Positions 16,169-23,729 of a DNA stretch of 64,000 nt are shown here, piece by piece. This DNA is from Bog-877 sp050734135 (lineage in GTDB: Bacteria > Chloroflexota > Dormibacteria > Aeolococcales > Bog-877), in the NCBI GenBank assembly GCA_050734135.1, contig JBOHUG010000009.1, positions 1 through 64,000 of the forward strand. Reading direction: 5' to 3'. The notes below the pieces were generated by a model. The model saw nothing but the letters and a program-made list of their open reading frames with translations. It was not told the DNA's origin and did not search any database. Position numbers and translations under genes: made by a program. Positions within the stretch are counted from its first letter, which is position 1. Every line of letters begins with the position of its first letter.

Positions 16169-17466
16169 CAGGAGAGACCGCCCAGAAGCGACAGGAATTC
16201 AGGGAACGAGTCCGCGATGAACTCCTCACCGTCTACCGCCACCGCTTCTCGGCTCACCAGACCAGCGAGAGTGAAGGCCATGGCGAGACGGTGATCGTTG
16301 CGGGCGTCGCAAAGGCCACCCCGAAGATCCACCGGGCCCTGCACCACGAAGCCGTCGTCCAGCTCCTCGGCCTCGGCACCCAGGGTCCGCAGCCCGGTGA
16401 CCAGCCCGCCTATCCGGTCGCTTTCCTTGACCCTCAGCTCAGCGGCTCCCCGCACCTCGCTGAGCCCTTCAGCTGAGGTGGCCAGCAAACCCAGCAGGGG
16501 AAGCTCGTCAATCAGTGCCGGGACGTCACTGGCCGCGACCCGAAACGCGGCCAGGGCCGCGTAGCGGACGCGGATGTCCGCGACCGGTTCAGGGCCCGGG
16601 TCATCGTCCCGCAGCTCAAAGTCGACCTGGCCACCCATCCGACGGAGCACTTCGAAGAAACCGAGGCGGGTGGGGTTGACCACCACCCGCTCCAGTAGCA
16701 CCTCCGATCCCGGGACCAAGGCGGCGGCCGTAGCCAGAACCGCAGCCGAGGAGACGTCCCCCGGCACCACCAGATTAAGTGGACTCAGCTGACCGGGCTC
16801 CAACTCGACGATCCGCCCACCGGCTGACTCCCGGATCGTGATCCGGGCGCCCATGGTGGCCAGGAGCCGCTCGGTGTGGTCGCGCGTGGGCACTGTTTCG
16901 CAGACGGTGGTTGGCGAGCTGGCCCGCAGCCCGGCGATGAGCACCGCCGACTTCACCTGGGCACTCGCTTCGGGCGGGGTAAAGGTGATCCCTCGGAGCT
17001 CGCCGCCCCGCAGGTGGAGGGGTGGTCGGCCCCCCGCCGCCGTGGAGATCCGGGCCCCCATCTGCCGGAGCGGCTCTGCGATACGCCCCATTGGCCTAGC
17101 CAGCAGCTGGGCATGACCGGTCAATTGAACGGTGATGGGGAGCCCCGCCAGCAGTCCCGCCCCAATTCGCATGGTGGTGCCCGACCGGCCACAGTCCAGC
17201 GCCTCCGCAAAGACTCGAGGCGAGACCGCAGGGCCGAGACCGGAGACCTGCAGGGTGTCGCCCTCCTCCCGGACCTCGCACCCCAGAGATCGCACCAGAC
17301 TCTTGCTGGCGCGACAGTCACCTGCCGGGGAGAAGTTATGGATCTCAGAGGTCCCCTCCGCGCAGGCCGCCAGCAGAGCGGCCCGATGCGAGATCGACTT
17401 GTCGCTCGGCAGCTGACAGCGCCCGGACAGGGGCCGGTGGGGAGTTCGGGGGGTCACGGCGTTCAC
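16168..17466 (-). CDS. aroA: 3-phosphoshikimate 1-carboxyvinyltransferase (EPSP synthase)
   Basis: Transfers enolpyruvate from PEP to shikimate-3-phosphate. At 432 aa it has the N-terminal LPSDKSISHRAALLAA, the GTTMR motif (DCGRSGTTMRIGAG) and the C-terminal signature RVKESDRIGGLVTGL. The usual Asn of the 'GNSGTT' motif is Arg here, which is odd. It is embedded in the shikimate operon with a 4-base overlap with tyrA (start) and a 1-base overlap with aroE (end). Confidence 0.95.
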   Translation of the reverse strand: MNAVTPRTPHRPLSGRCQLPSDKSISHRAALLAACAEGTSEIHNFSPAGDCRASKSLVRSLGCEVREEGDTLQVSGLGPAVSPRVFAEALDCGRSGTTMRIGAGLLAGLPITVQLTGHAQLLARPMGRIAEPLRQMGARISTAAGGRPPLHLRGGELRGITFTPPEASAQVKSAVLIAGLRASSPTTVCETVPTRDHTERLLATMGARITIRESAGGRIVELEPGQLSPLNLVVPGDVSSAAVLATAAALVPGSEVLLERVVVNPTRLGFFEVLRRMGGQVDFELRDDDPGPEPVADIRVRYAALAAFRVAASDVPALIDELPLLGLLATSAEGLSEVRGAAELRVKESDRIGGLVTGLRTLGAEAEELDDGFVVQGPVDLRGGLCDARNDHRLAMAFTLAGLVSREAVAVDGEEFIADSFPEFLSLLGGLS

Positions 17467-18328
17467 GACCCGCTCAGGGTCAGCGCGCGACCGGCCCGGC
17501 CACTTGCCAGGGCTTCCTCCAGCGCCCCGGGTCCGGCGGCGAGAGCGTCCTCCAGCCGGTCCATCTCCTGGCGAAACTCGTGGAGCGCGACCTCGAGCTG
17601 AGCCCGGTTGGAGGCCGCGAAGGCGGCGACCATCTGAGAGTTGCTGGCGGCCAACCGGGTGGTGCTCCGATAACCGGTCCCGACCAGCGCCTGGGACAGG
17701 GCGGGTTCACCGCCGATCCCAGCGACCACAGCCGCCAGGGCACTGGCGACCAGGTGAGGCAGGTGGCTGGTCCGGGCCACCACGAGGTCATGGTGGGCCG
17801 CCGAGAGGACCACGGGACGGGAACCCAGACAGGTCACGAGCTCGGTCGCCAGAGCGACCGCCTTTGGGTCGAGGCGGCTCTGGCAGAGGGCGAACACCGC
17901 CCCGCGCAGGGCCCCGGGGACGGCCGCTTCGGGACCAGCAGCCTCGCTTCCCGCCAACGGGTGACCGCCGATGGCATGGACTCCAGGCGGTACTCGGCGG
18001 GCCATCTCGGCGACCACCGCCACCTTGGAGCTGCCGGTATCCAGGAGCAGCGTGCCCTCTCGCAAGCGTGGTCCAAACTGCTGGACCCAGGCCAAGATCT
18101 CAGTCACCGGCATGGCCAGCACGATTGTGTCGGCGCCGAGGACGCCGTCCGGTCCCGGAAGTACCAGCTCGCCGCCTCCGAGCGCGACCGAAGCCGCCGC
18201 CACCCCGGGCTCTTTGTCGTACAGGGCGACCGACCTGATCCCGGCGCCGGGGCCGGCTCCGAGCAGGGCCGCCCCCACCATGGTCCCGACCTGGCCGGCG
18301 CCGACGATGGCGACCTGGCGGGGGCGAG

Positions 18329-18332
<4 letters not shown>
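17463..18332 (-). CDS. tyrA: Prephenate (or arogenate) dehydrogenase
   Basis: Oxidative decarboxylation on the tyrosine branch. It is 289 aa with an N-terminal Rossmann motif VAIVGAGQVGTMVGAALLGAG, an acidic-to-DKEP segment that binds the adenosine ribose, and a central GGHPLAGSEAAGPEAA motif with the substrate-binding His. No C-terminal ACT domain is visible, so tyrosine feedback through ACT is unlikely. The choice between prephenate and arogenate cannot be made by eye. It overlaps DAHP synthase and aroA by 4 bases each. Confidence 0.9.
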
Positions 18333-19341
<1,009 letters not shown>

Positions 19342-19345
<4 letters not shown>

Positions 19346-19779
19346 GAGTGGTCGGCCCCCGACGCCAGGAGATCCGGCCGGAGAAGCCGGGCGCCCCGCA
19401 GGTAGGCGTGGCGCAGTTGGCTCTGCCCCAAAGTCGTGTTCAGCAGCAGGAGCACCCGCAGACAGCGGGCCACCCGGTCGTCGCCACCGTGCTCGCGGAC
19501 CACCAGCAGAGGCACGCTGGCAAACCCCTGCCCTCGGGCCGCGGCCGCCGGATTGGTGCCCCGGAGGTCGTCCGGAACCGTGAAGATCACCGCCGCGACG
19601 TCCTCTGTGGAGGCCTGGTTCTGCTCCAGGATCGTCTCCAGCATCTCCCCCACCGCCGTCGCCAGGCCGGCGCCGTCAGTCGGTTCGTCGACACTGGTTG
19701 CTCCTCGCACGCCGCGGCAGGCGCTGACGCCGCGCATCGCTATCTCGGGCCGTTCTCGTTCGGGTCTCTTCTCGTCCAT
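19342..19779 (-). CDS. aroH: Chorismate mutase, AroH class
   Basis: Rearranges chorismate to prephenate. The 145-aa product matches the trimeric AroH (Bacillus-type) fold: RGVRGATSVDEPTDGAGLATAV with the active-site Arg, ETILEQNQASTEDVAAVIF, TVPDDLRGTNPAAAAR and VPLLVVREH. The start ATG 19779 has GAGGA upstream; an alternative is ATG 19737 (MRGVSACRG). The frame stays open to 20049, but that region is the attenuator leader, not coding for this protein. It is the first structural gene of the shikimate operon and ends by overlapping aroF (ATGA). Confidence 0.9.
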
Positions 19780-19832
19780 GGTCAGTCCTCGATCTCCTCT
19801 TGACACCTGGGGAGCGGGACCGGGGCTTGACC

Positions 19833-19862
19833 AAAAAAGGCGCGGAGCCCGCTCCACGCCTT
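19833..19862 (-). terminator. Attenuator terminator of the shikimate operon
   Basis: Read on the minus strand, a 12-bp stem (AAGGCGTGGAGC / GCTCCGCGCCTT, one G-U pair) with a very tight loop is followed by a run of T (19838-19833). It lies 53 bases before the chorismate mutase start, within the transcript, so it would stop transcription before the operon. Confidence 0.8.
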
Positions 19863-19917
19863 CCGTTGCTCGCCGCGATCGGGGTACTACCCGGGAGAGC
19901 CGCCCACGGAAGGCGTG
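19855..19917 (-). promoter_or_regulatory. Antiterminator pairing in the shikimate leader
   Basis: A perfect 12-bp inverted repeat pairs 19906-19917 (minus strand CACGCCTTCCGT) with 19855-19866 (ACGGAAGGCGTG), spaced by 39 nt. The downstream arm shares 19855-19862 with the 5' arm of the terminator, so the two hairpins exclude each other. The upstream arm begins 11 nt after the last Tyr codon of the leader peptide, so a ribosome stalled on the Phe/Tyr codons would leave it free or nearly free. Confidence 0.75.
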
Positions 19918-19991
19918 CCTGGATTCACGTATCGATACGTAAACGAGCTCAGGCCTCCGCGGCTCCCGCTGGTAGTTCCGATGTGGCTCAT
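19887..19991 (-). CDS. Aromatic leader peptide of the shikimate operon (34 aa)
   Basis: ATG 19991-19989 opens a 34-codon frame ending TAG 19889-19887. It contains the cluster Phe-Thr-Tyr-Arg-Tyr (codons at 19943-19929) directly upstream of the antiterminator arm, and the translating ribosome would cover that arm before reaching the stop. This is the arrangement of classical amino-acid attenuation, here sensing Phe and Tyr charging. There is no good Shine-Dalgarno sequence; the predicted transcript start lies only a few bases upstream, so translation may be leaderless. Confidence 0.7.
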   Translation of the reverse strand: MSHIGTTSGSRGGLSSFTYRYVNPGTPSVGGSPG

Positions 19992-20001
19992 GTGGCGGCT
20001 T

Positions 20002-20030
20002 ATGTTGGGGCCTTAGCCCGATGCTGTCAA
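20002..20030 (-). promoter_or_regulatory. Promoter of the shikimate operon leader
   Basis: On the minus strand a perfect -35 TTGACA (20030-20025) is followed after 17 bp by CAACAT (20007-20002), a modest -10. The leader ATG begins 10 bases after the -10 box. The spacing matches the two trp promoters in this window. It lies directly behind the trpG stop codon. Confidence 0.6.
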
Positions 20031-20048
20031 CCGGCAGCGACAGGGACA

Positions 20049-20627
20049 TCAGACGGATGCGCCGATCTGGGACAGAAAGCCGGCAATCAGCTCCGGACCT
20101 TCGGGAGTCAGGATCGACTCGGGGTGGAACTGGACCCCGAACCGTGGCAGTGATCGGTGTTGCAATCCCATCACCAATCCGTCCTCGGTCTCGGCTGTGA
20201 CCTGCAGCTCCTGCGGTAGGCTGGCCCGCTCCACCACCAGGGAGTGGTAGCGGCCGGAGGTCAGCGGCGAGGGCAGACCAGAGAATATGCCCCGCCCCTC
20301 ATGAATCACCGGGCTGGTCTTGCCGTGGACCGGAAACGGGGCCCGAACCACCCGGGCGCCGAAGGCGGTTGCCAGCGCCTGGTGTCCGAGACAGACCCCG
20401 AGCAGTGGGGTCCCATCGGGCAGGGCTCTGACCAGCTCCTCAAAGCAACCGGCCTGCTCGGGTCGGCCGGGTCCCGGGGAGAGGACCACGGCAGCGGGCT
20501 CCAGGGCCAACAACTCCTCCACGGGGGCGCTCTCAGAGCCCACCAGTTGCACCTCCAATCCCATCGCCGCGATCACCTGCACCAAGTTGTAGACAAAGGA
20601 GTCCTTGTGATCGACAACCAGGATCAC
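20049..20627 (-). CDS. trpG: Anthranilate synthase glutamine amidotransferase subunit
   Basis: A 192-aa class I glutamine amidotransferase that supplies ammonia to TrpE. The catalytic triad is clear: Cys in GVCLGHQALATAFG, and His and Glu in VQFHPESILTPEG. The oxyanion-loop motif is LSPGPGRPEQAG. GTG 20627 overlaps the trpE stop (GTGA), giving tight coupling. Such subunits can also serve aminodeoxychorismate synthase (PabA); the trpE partner makes Trp the main assignment. Confidence 0.93.
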   Translation of the reverse strand: MILVVDHKDSFVYNLVQVIAAMGLEVQLVGSESAPVEELLALEPAAVVLSPGPGRPEQAGCFEELVRALPDGTPLLGVCLGHQALATAFGARVVRAPFPVHGKTSPVIHEGRGIFSGLPSPLTSGRYHSLVVERASLPQELQVTAETEDGLVMGLQHRSLPRFGVQFHPESILTPEGPELIAGFLSQIGASV

Positions 20628-22123
20628 GACGCGACCTGAGAACCACCTGCGACCGCGGCCAGGATCGCCGACGCCTTGGCCTCGGTCTCGGCTAGTTCGA
20701 GTACCGGGTCGGAGTCGGTCACGATGCCGCCCCCCGCCTGCACGTGGACCTGGCCGCCGGCCACCACCGCGGTGCGGATGGTGATGCAGAACTCCAGGTC
20801 ACCGTAGAAGGTCAGGTAGCCGCAGGCTCCGGCATAGGGGCCTCGGGCGGTCGGTTCCTCCCGGGCGATGATCTCCATGGCCCGGCGTTTGGGGGTGCCG
20901 GTGACGGTGCCCGCCGGAAACACCCCGGCCAGGGCGTCCAGGGCGCTGTAGCCCTGGGCCAGTTCGCCGGCGACGTTGCTCACCAGGTGCATCACCCGCG
21001 GAAAGCGCTGCACAAACATGAGCTCGGTGGGAAAGACGGTGCCCGGAGTGCAGACCTTCCCCAGATCATTGCGGGCGAGATCCACCAGCATTGCGTGCTC
21101 GGCGAGCTCCTTGGGGTCCGCCAGGAGGTCCTCTTCCAGCCGTCGATCCTCCTCCTCATCCTCGCCCCGCCGCCGGGTGCCGGCGATCGGTCGGGTGGTG
21201 ACGGTGCGCCCTTGGACCTTGATCAGCGGCTCCGGCGACGAGCCCGCCAGCTCCACTCCCGGGAGGCGCAGGTAGAACATCGCTGGCGAGGGGTTCAGCC
21301 GGCGCAGGCGTTGATAGATCGCGAGCCCACTCTCTCGCGCCGGCGCCGAGAGCCGCCGGGACATCGCCGCCTGATAAATCTCCCCGGCGGCGATGTCCTC
21401 CTTGATGCGGAGGACGGCGCCGCGGTACATCTCCGTCGTGATGTTGGGCGCTACCGCTAGGGTCTGGCGTACCGGGGGTGAGGGGATCGGGGCGCTGCCG
21501 CGGGATCGGATTTTCTGCGCCAGCTCCTCAAGTGCGACCACCCCCGCCTGGTAGTCGGTTTCCGCCGGGACGTGGACGATCAGCACCACCCGCTGGCGCT
21601 TGTGGTCGAAGACCACAATGCGGTCCAGGACCATGAGCGTGATCGGGTCTGTCGGCGGCCGCCCTCGGCCCACTGGGAAAGCGAGACCGTCAAGTAGCGC
21701 GGCCGCCTCGTAGCAGAGCAGGCCCGCCAGCCCCCCGGTCATGGTGGGCAGGTTTGGCAGCTGGGGCGCTCGCAGCAACGCGGCGAGGCGATTGAGCGCC
21801 TTCATCGTCCCTTCCCCCGGGAAGCTGAACACCCCCTCTCCGATCGGCAGAGGTCGCCGGACCGCCTCCACCCGCACTTCAGCGCGGTCGCAGACCACCA
21901 GCGCCGCCGGTTCCCCACCGACGACTGTGAACCCGACCGAGTGACCGGCGAGGTCCAGCTCCTCCAGCAGCATTCCCGGTCCGTCGCCGGCGAGCGCCTG
22001 GAACACCTCCACCGGGCGCAGCTCCGCCCCCGGCAGCTCCGCCCAGATCGGAACCAGGGGGAACTCCGCGGCGGTCGCCTCCGCGGTCTTGCGGTCGGGA
22101 CGGATCACCAGTGAAGCCAGCAT
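20624..22123 (-). CDS. trpE: Anthranilate synthase component I
   Basis: Forms anthranilate from chorismate with TrpG. About 499 aa, with the chorismate-binding core in the C-terminal half: IKEDIAAGEIYQAAMSRR, RPIAGTRRRGEDEEED, LVDLARNDLGKV, FPAGTVTGTPKRRAMEII, and GACGYLTFYGDLEFCITIRT. The N-terminal tryptophan-binding 'LLES' motif of feedback-sensitive enzymes reads LLEE here. I prefer ATG 22123 because GGGAG sits just before it; an ATG at 22135 is in frame. An attenuator with a Trp-rich leader precedes the gene. Confidence 0.93.
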   Translation of the reverse strand: MLASLVIRPDRKTAEATAAEFPLVPIWAELPGAELRPVEVFQALAGDGPGMLLEELDLAGHSVGFTVVGGEPAALVVCDRAEVRVEAVRRPLPIGEGVFSFPGEGTMKALNRLAALLRAPQLPNLPTMTGGLAGLLCYEAAALLDGLAFPVGRGRPPTDPITLMVLDRIVVFDHKRQRVVLIVHVPAETDYQAGVVALEELAQKIRSRGSAPIPSPPVRQTLAVAPNITTEMYRGAVLRIKEDIAAGEIYQAAMSRRLSAPARESGLAIYQRLRRLNPSPAMFYLRLPGVELAGSSPEPLIKVQGRTVTTRPIAGTRRRGEDEEEDRRLEEDLLADPKELAEHAMLVDLARNDLGKVCTPGTVFPTELMFVQRFPRVMHLVSNVAGELAQGYSALDALAGVFPAGTVTGTPKRRAMEIIAREEPTARGPYAGACGYLTFYGDLEFCITIRTAVVAGGQVHVQAGGGIVTDSDPVLELAETEAKASAILAAVAGGSQVAS

Positions 22124-22145
22124 CACAACTCCCATTCGGACAAAA

Positions 22146-22173
22146 GAAAAAGCCCCGGAGGGGTCCGGGGCTT
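22146..22173 (-). terminator. Attenuator terminator of trpE-trpG
   Basis: On the minus strand a 10-bp perfect stem (AAGCCCCGGA / TCCGGGGCTT) with a 4-nt loop is followed by TTTTC-TTTT. It ends about 20 bases before trpE and about 25 bases after the leader peptide stop, as expected for transcription attenuation. Confidence 0.85.
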
Positions 22174-22226
22174 GGTGTTCGCAGATCGGTCAGCAGATCA
22201 GTCGCGTGCGGACACTTCACCCCCGG
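22165..22226 (-). promoter_or_regulatory. Candidate antiterminator pairing in the trpEG leader
   Basis: On the minus strand CCGGGG (22226-22221), just after the Trp codons, can pair with CCCCGG (22170-22165) in the terminator's 5' arm, extended by GTG/CAC across a small bulge. It is weaker than in the other two leaders, and a competing GTCCG/CGGAC pairing exists, so the exact antiterminator is uncertain. Confidence 0.45.
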
Positions 22227-22269
22227 CGGGCCAGCTCCACCACCAGACCAGCGCGCAGATCTTGACCAT
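22198..22269 (-). CDS. trpL: Tryptophan leader peptide upstream of trpE (23 aa)
   Basis: ATG 22269-22267 opens a 23-codon frame to TGA 22200-22198 with four Trp codons nearly in a row (VWWWSW, 22245-22231). With the terminator downstream this is a textbook Trp attenuator leader. The ATG lies 9 bases after the -10 box and has no Shine-Dalgarno sequence, so it is probably translated from a leaderless or nearly leaderless mRNA. Confidence 0.85.
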   Translation of the reverse strand: MVKICALVWWWSWPAGGEVSARD

Positions 22270-22278
22270 AGGCCGCGG

Positions 22279-22308
22279 ATTCTGCGGCAATTCAGAGCCG
22301 GGAGTCAA
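22279..22308 (-). promoter_or_regulatory. trpEG promoter
   Basis: TTGACT (22308-22303) and CAGAAT (22284-22279) on the minus strand are separated by 18 bp. The same two hexamers with the same spacing occur in the divergent trpD promoter, 56 bp away. Confidence 0.65.
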
Positions 22309-22364
22309 GCCGGCAGCCGCCGCCCACCTTCCTCTGTGGGCGCTGGCTGGGGAACCGAGTCAGA

Positions 22365-22394
22365 TTGACTCCGAGCCTGGTCGTGGTTCAGAAT
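22365..22394 (+). promoter_or_regulatory. trpDCFBA promoter
   Basis: TTGACT (22365-22370), an 18-bp spacer and CAGAAT (22389-22394). The hexamers and spacing are identical to the divergent trpEG promoter. The leader-peptide GTG begins 9 bases after the -10 box. Confidence 0.65.
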
Positions 22395-22403
22395 CCCCGG
22401 TCA

Positions 22404-22475
22404 GTGACTGGCCGATGCTGCGGTAGCTGGCGGTGGTACTGGCCCAATGAGGGTTCGGTACCGTCGCGCGCCTAG
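22404..22475 (+). CDS. trpL: Tryptophan leader peptide upstream of trpD (23 aa)
   Basis: A GTG-initiated 23-codon frame ending TAG 22473-22475 contains Trp-Arg-Trp-Tyr-Trp (22428-22442). An antiterminator arm begins 7 bases after the last Trp codon and a terminator follows, so this is a second Trp attenuator. The start is chosen from its distance to the -10 box; there is no ribosome site and the frame is open further upstream. Confidence 0.75.
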   Translation: MTGRCCGSWRWYWPNEGSVPSRA

Positions 22476-22505
22476 TCACAGCGACCGCAAGCGACACCGA
22501 GCCCT
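22450..22505 (+). promoter_or_regulatory. Antiterminator pairing in the trpD leader
   Basis: AGGGTTCGGT (22450-22459) can pair with ACCGAGCCCT (22496-22505), 10 bp with one G-U. The downstream arm includes 22501-22505 of the terminator's 5' arm, so the hairpins are mutually exclusive. A ribosome stalled at the Trp codons would favour this pairing and let transcription continue. Confidence 0.7.
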
Positions 22506-22527
22506 GGGCAATGCCCGGGGCTTTTTT
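22501..22527 (+). terminator. Attenuator terminator of trpDCFBA
   Basis: A 9-bp stem (GCCCTGGGC / GCCCGGGGC, one G-U) with loop AAT is followed directly by six T (22522-22527). It lies between the leader peptide stop and the first gene of the operon. Confidence 0.85.
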
Positions 22528-22549
22528 CATTTCAGCAGGAGACAGCTTG

Positions 22550-22690
22550 ATGGACCAACAGCTGGCCGAGCCGGCTCCGGGCCGAAATGGGCCTTGCAGG
22601 CGCATTATTCGGCCTCGGGTCGGCGCCCGGCCCGCACCTTTGGCGGGCGCCCTCTGCCACCGGCACCCGTCGTCGCTGGATCGCGGATGA
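22550..22690 (+). CDS. Possible small ORF preceding trpD (46 aa)
   Basis: ATG 22550 has the only good ribosome site between the terminator and trpD (CAGGAGACAG, 22535-22544). The frame encodes 46 residues rich in Arg and Pro and ends TGA 22688-22690, 7 bases before trpD ATG 22698. It may carry ribosomes to trpD by translational coupling, or be a chance frame. No family is recognised. Confidence 0.35.
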   Translation: MDQQLAEPAPGRNGPCRRIIRPRVGARPAPLAGALCHRHPSSLDRG

Positions 22691-22697
22691 CCCGCTG

Positions 22698-23729
22698 ATG
22701 GAGGACTTTCCCCTGCTGCTGCGGCGGATGCTCCAGGGCGAGACCATGACCGCCGCTGAGAGCGCGGCGACCGTGGGGGCGATCGTCGATGAGACGCTCA
22801 CCGGCGCTCAGGCGGCCGGTCTCCTGATCGCGCTCGCGGCTCGGGGGGAGACCATCGAGGAGGTGATCGGCGGCGCGGTCGCAATGCGCCAGCGGGCCCT
22901 GCGAGTGGACCATCACCTGCCGCTGGTGATCGACATCGTCGGCACCGGCGGGGACGGGGTCCGCAGCATCAACATCTCGACCGCGGCCGCGCTGGTGGTG
23001 GCCGGCGCCGGAGTCCCGGTCGCCAAGCACGGCAACCGGGCCGCTTCCAGTGCCTGCGGCAGTGCCGACGTTCTGGAGGCGCTGGGTGTGCCGCTGGACC
23101 GACCGCCGGCGGCGGCGGCGGAGCTGCTCACCACCCAACGGATCGCCTTCCTCTTCGCGCCCCGGTACCACCCCGCCTTCAGGGCGGCGGCCACGGTGCG
23201 GCGCGAGCTCGGGGTGCGCACCATCTTCAATCTGCTTGGACCGCTCTGCAATCCGGCTGGAGCCCACCGCCAGCTGGTCGGGGTCTTCGGCGAATCCCAG
23301 GTGGGGCTGGTAGCCGAGGCGCTGCAGGGATTGGGCTGCGAGGAGGGCGCGGTGGTCCACTCCGCCAGTGGGATGGACGAGGTGGCCGGCGACGGTCCCA
23401 CCGACGTGGCCCAGTTCGGCAAGTCGGGAAGCCGGCGCTGGGTCCTCCACCCGGAGGAGTACGGAATCAGAGCCTCCCTCGACGACCTGCGAGGGGGCGA
23501 CGCCCGGACGAATGCGGCCCTGGTCCTCGCCGTGCTCCAAGGCGAGCACTCTCCTCAGGCCGACGTGGTAGCCCTCAACGCAGCTCTGGCTCTGATGGTG
23601 GCGGGCGCTGCCGAGAGCATCGACGAGGGCTTGGTAGGAGCCCGGGCCAGCATCGCCTCGGGAGCGGCGCTGGCGGCGCTGGAGGCGCTCCGCAGCAGCT
23701 GGGTGACTGAGGACGCGGCCAATGGCTGA
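22698..23729 (+). CDS. trpD: Anthranilate phosphoribosyltransferase
   Basis: Adds phosphoribosyl from PRPP to anthranilate. It is 343 aa with the PRPP-binding GTGGDGVRSINIST, KHGNRAASSACGSADVLEALG, the FNLLGPLCNPAGAHRQLVGVF segment and HSASGMDEV. I set the start at ATG 22698 (MEDFPLLLRRMLQGE), which fits the family N-terminus; the frame is open to 22587 but that extension is unlike the family. Its end overlaps trpC by 8 bases. Confidence 0.93.
   Translation: MEDFPLLLRRMLQGETMTAAESAATVGAIVDETLTGAQAAGLLIALAARGETIEEVIGGAVAMRQRALRVDHHLPLVIDIVGTGGDGVRSINISTAAALVVAGAGVPVAKHGNRAASSACGSADVLEALGVPLDRPPAAAAELLTTQRIAFLFAPRYHPAFRAAATVRRELGVRTIFNLLGPLCNPAGAHRQLVGVFGESQVGLVAEALQGLGCEEGAVVHSASGMDEVAGDGPTDVAQFGKSGSRRWVLHPEEYGIRASLDDLRGGDARTNAALVLAVLQGEHSPQADVVALNAALALMVAGAAESIDEGLVGARASIASGAALAALEALRSSWVTEDAANG

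Noticed and set aside
19880..19894. T-box-like sequence (minus strand CCGGGTAGTACCCCG) in the shikimate leader
   Set aside because: A T-box needs UGGN to pair with the tRNA NCCA end; this has UAGU, and no stem I landmarks are visible. The UAG is simply the leader-peptide stop codon.
19780..20049. N-terminal extension of chorismate mutase
   Set aside because: The frame is open, but this DNA holds the leader peptide (in another frame), the antiterminator and the terminator; AroH proteins begin near 19779.
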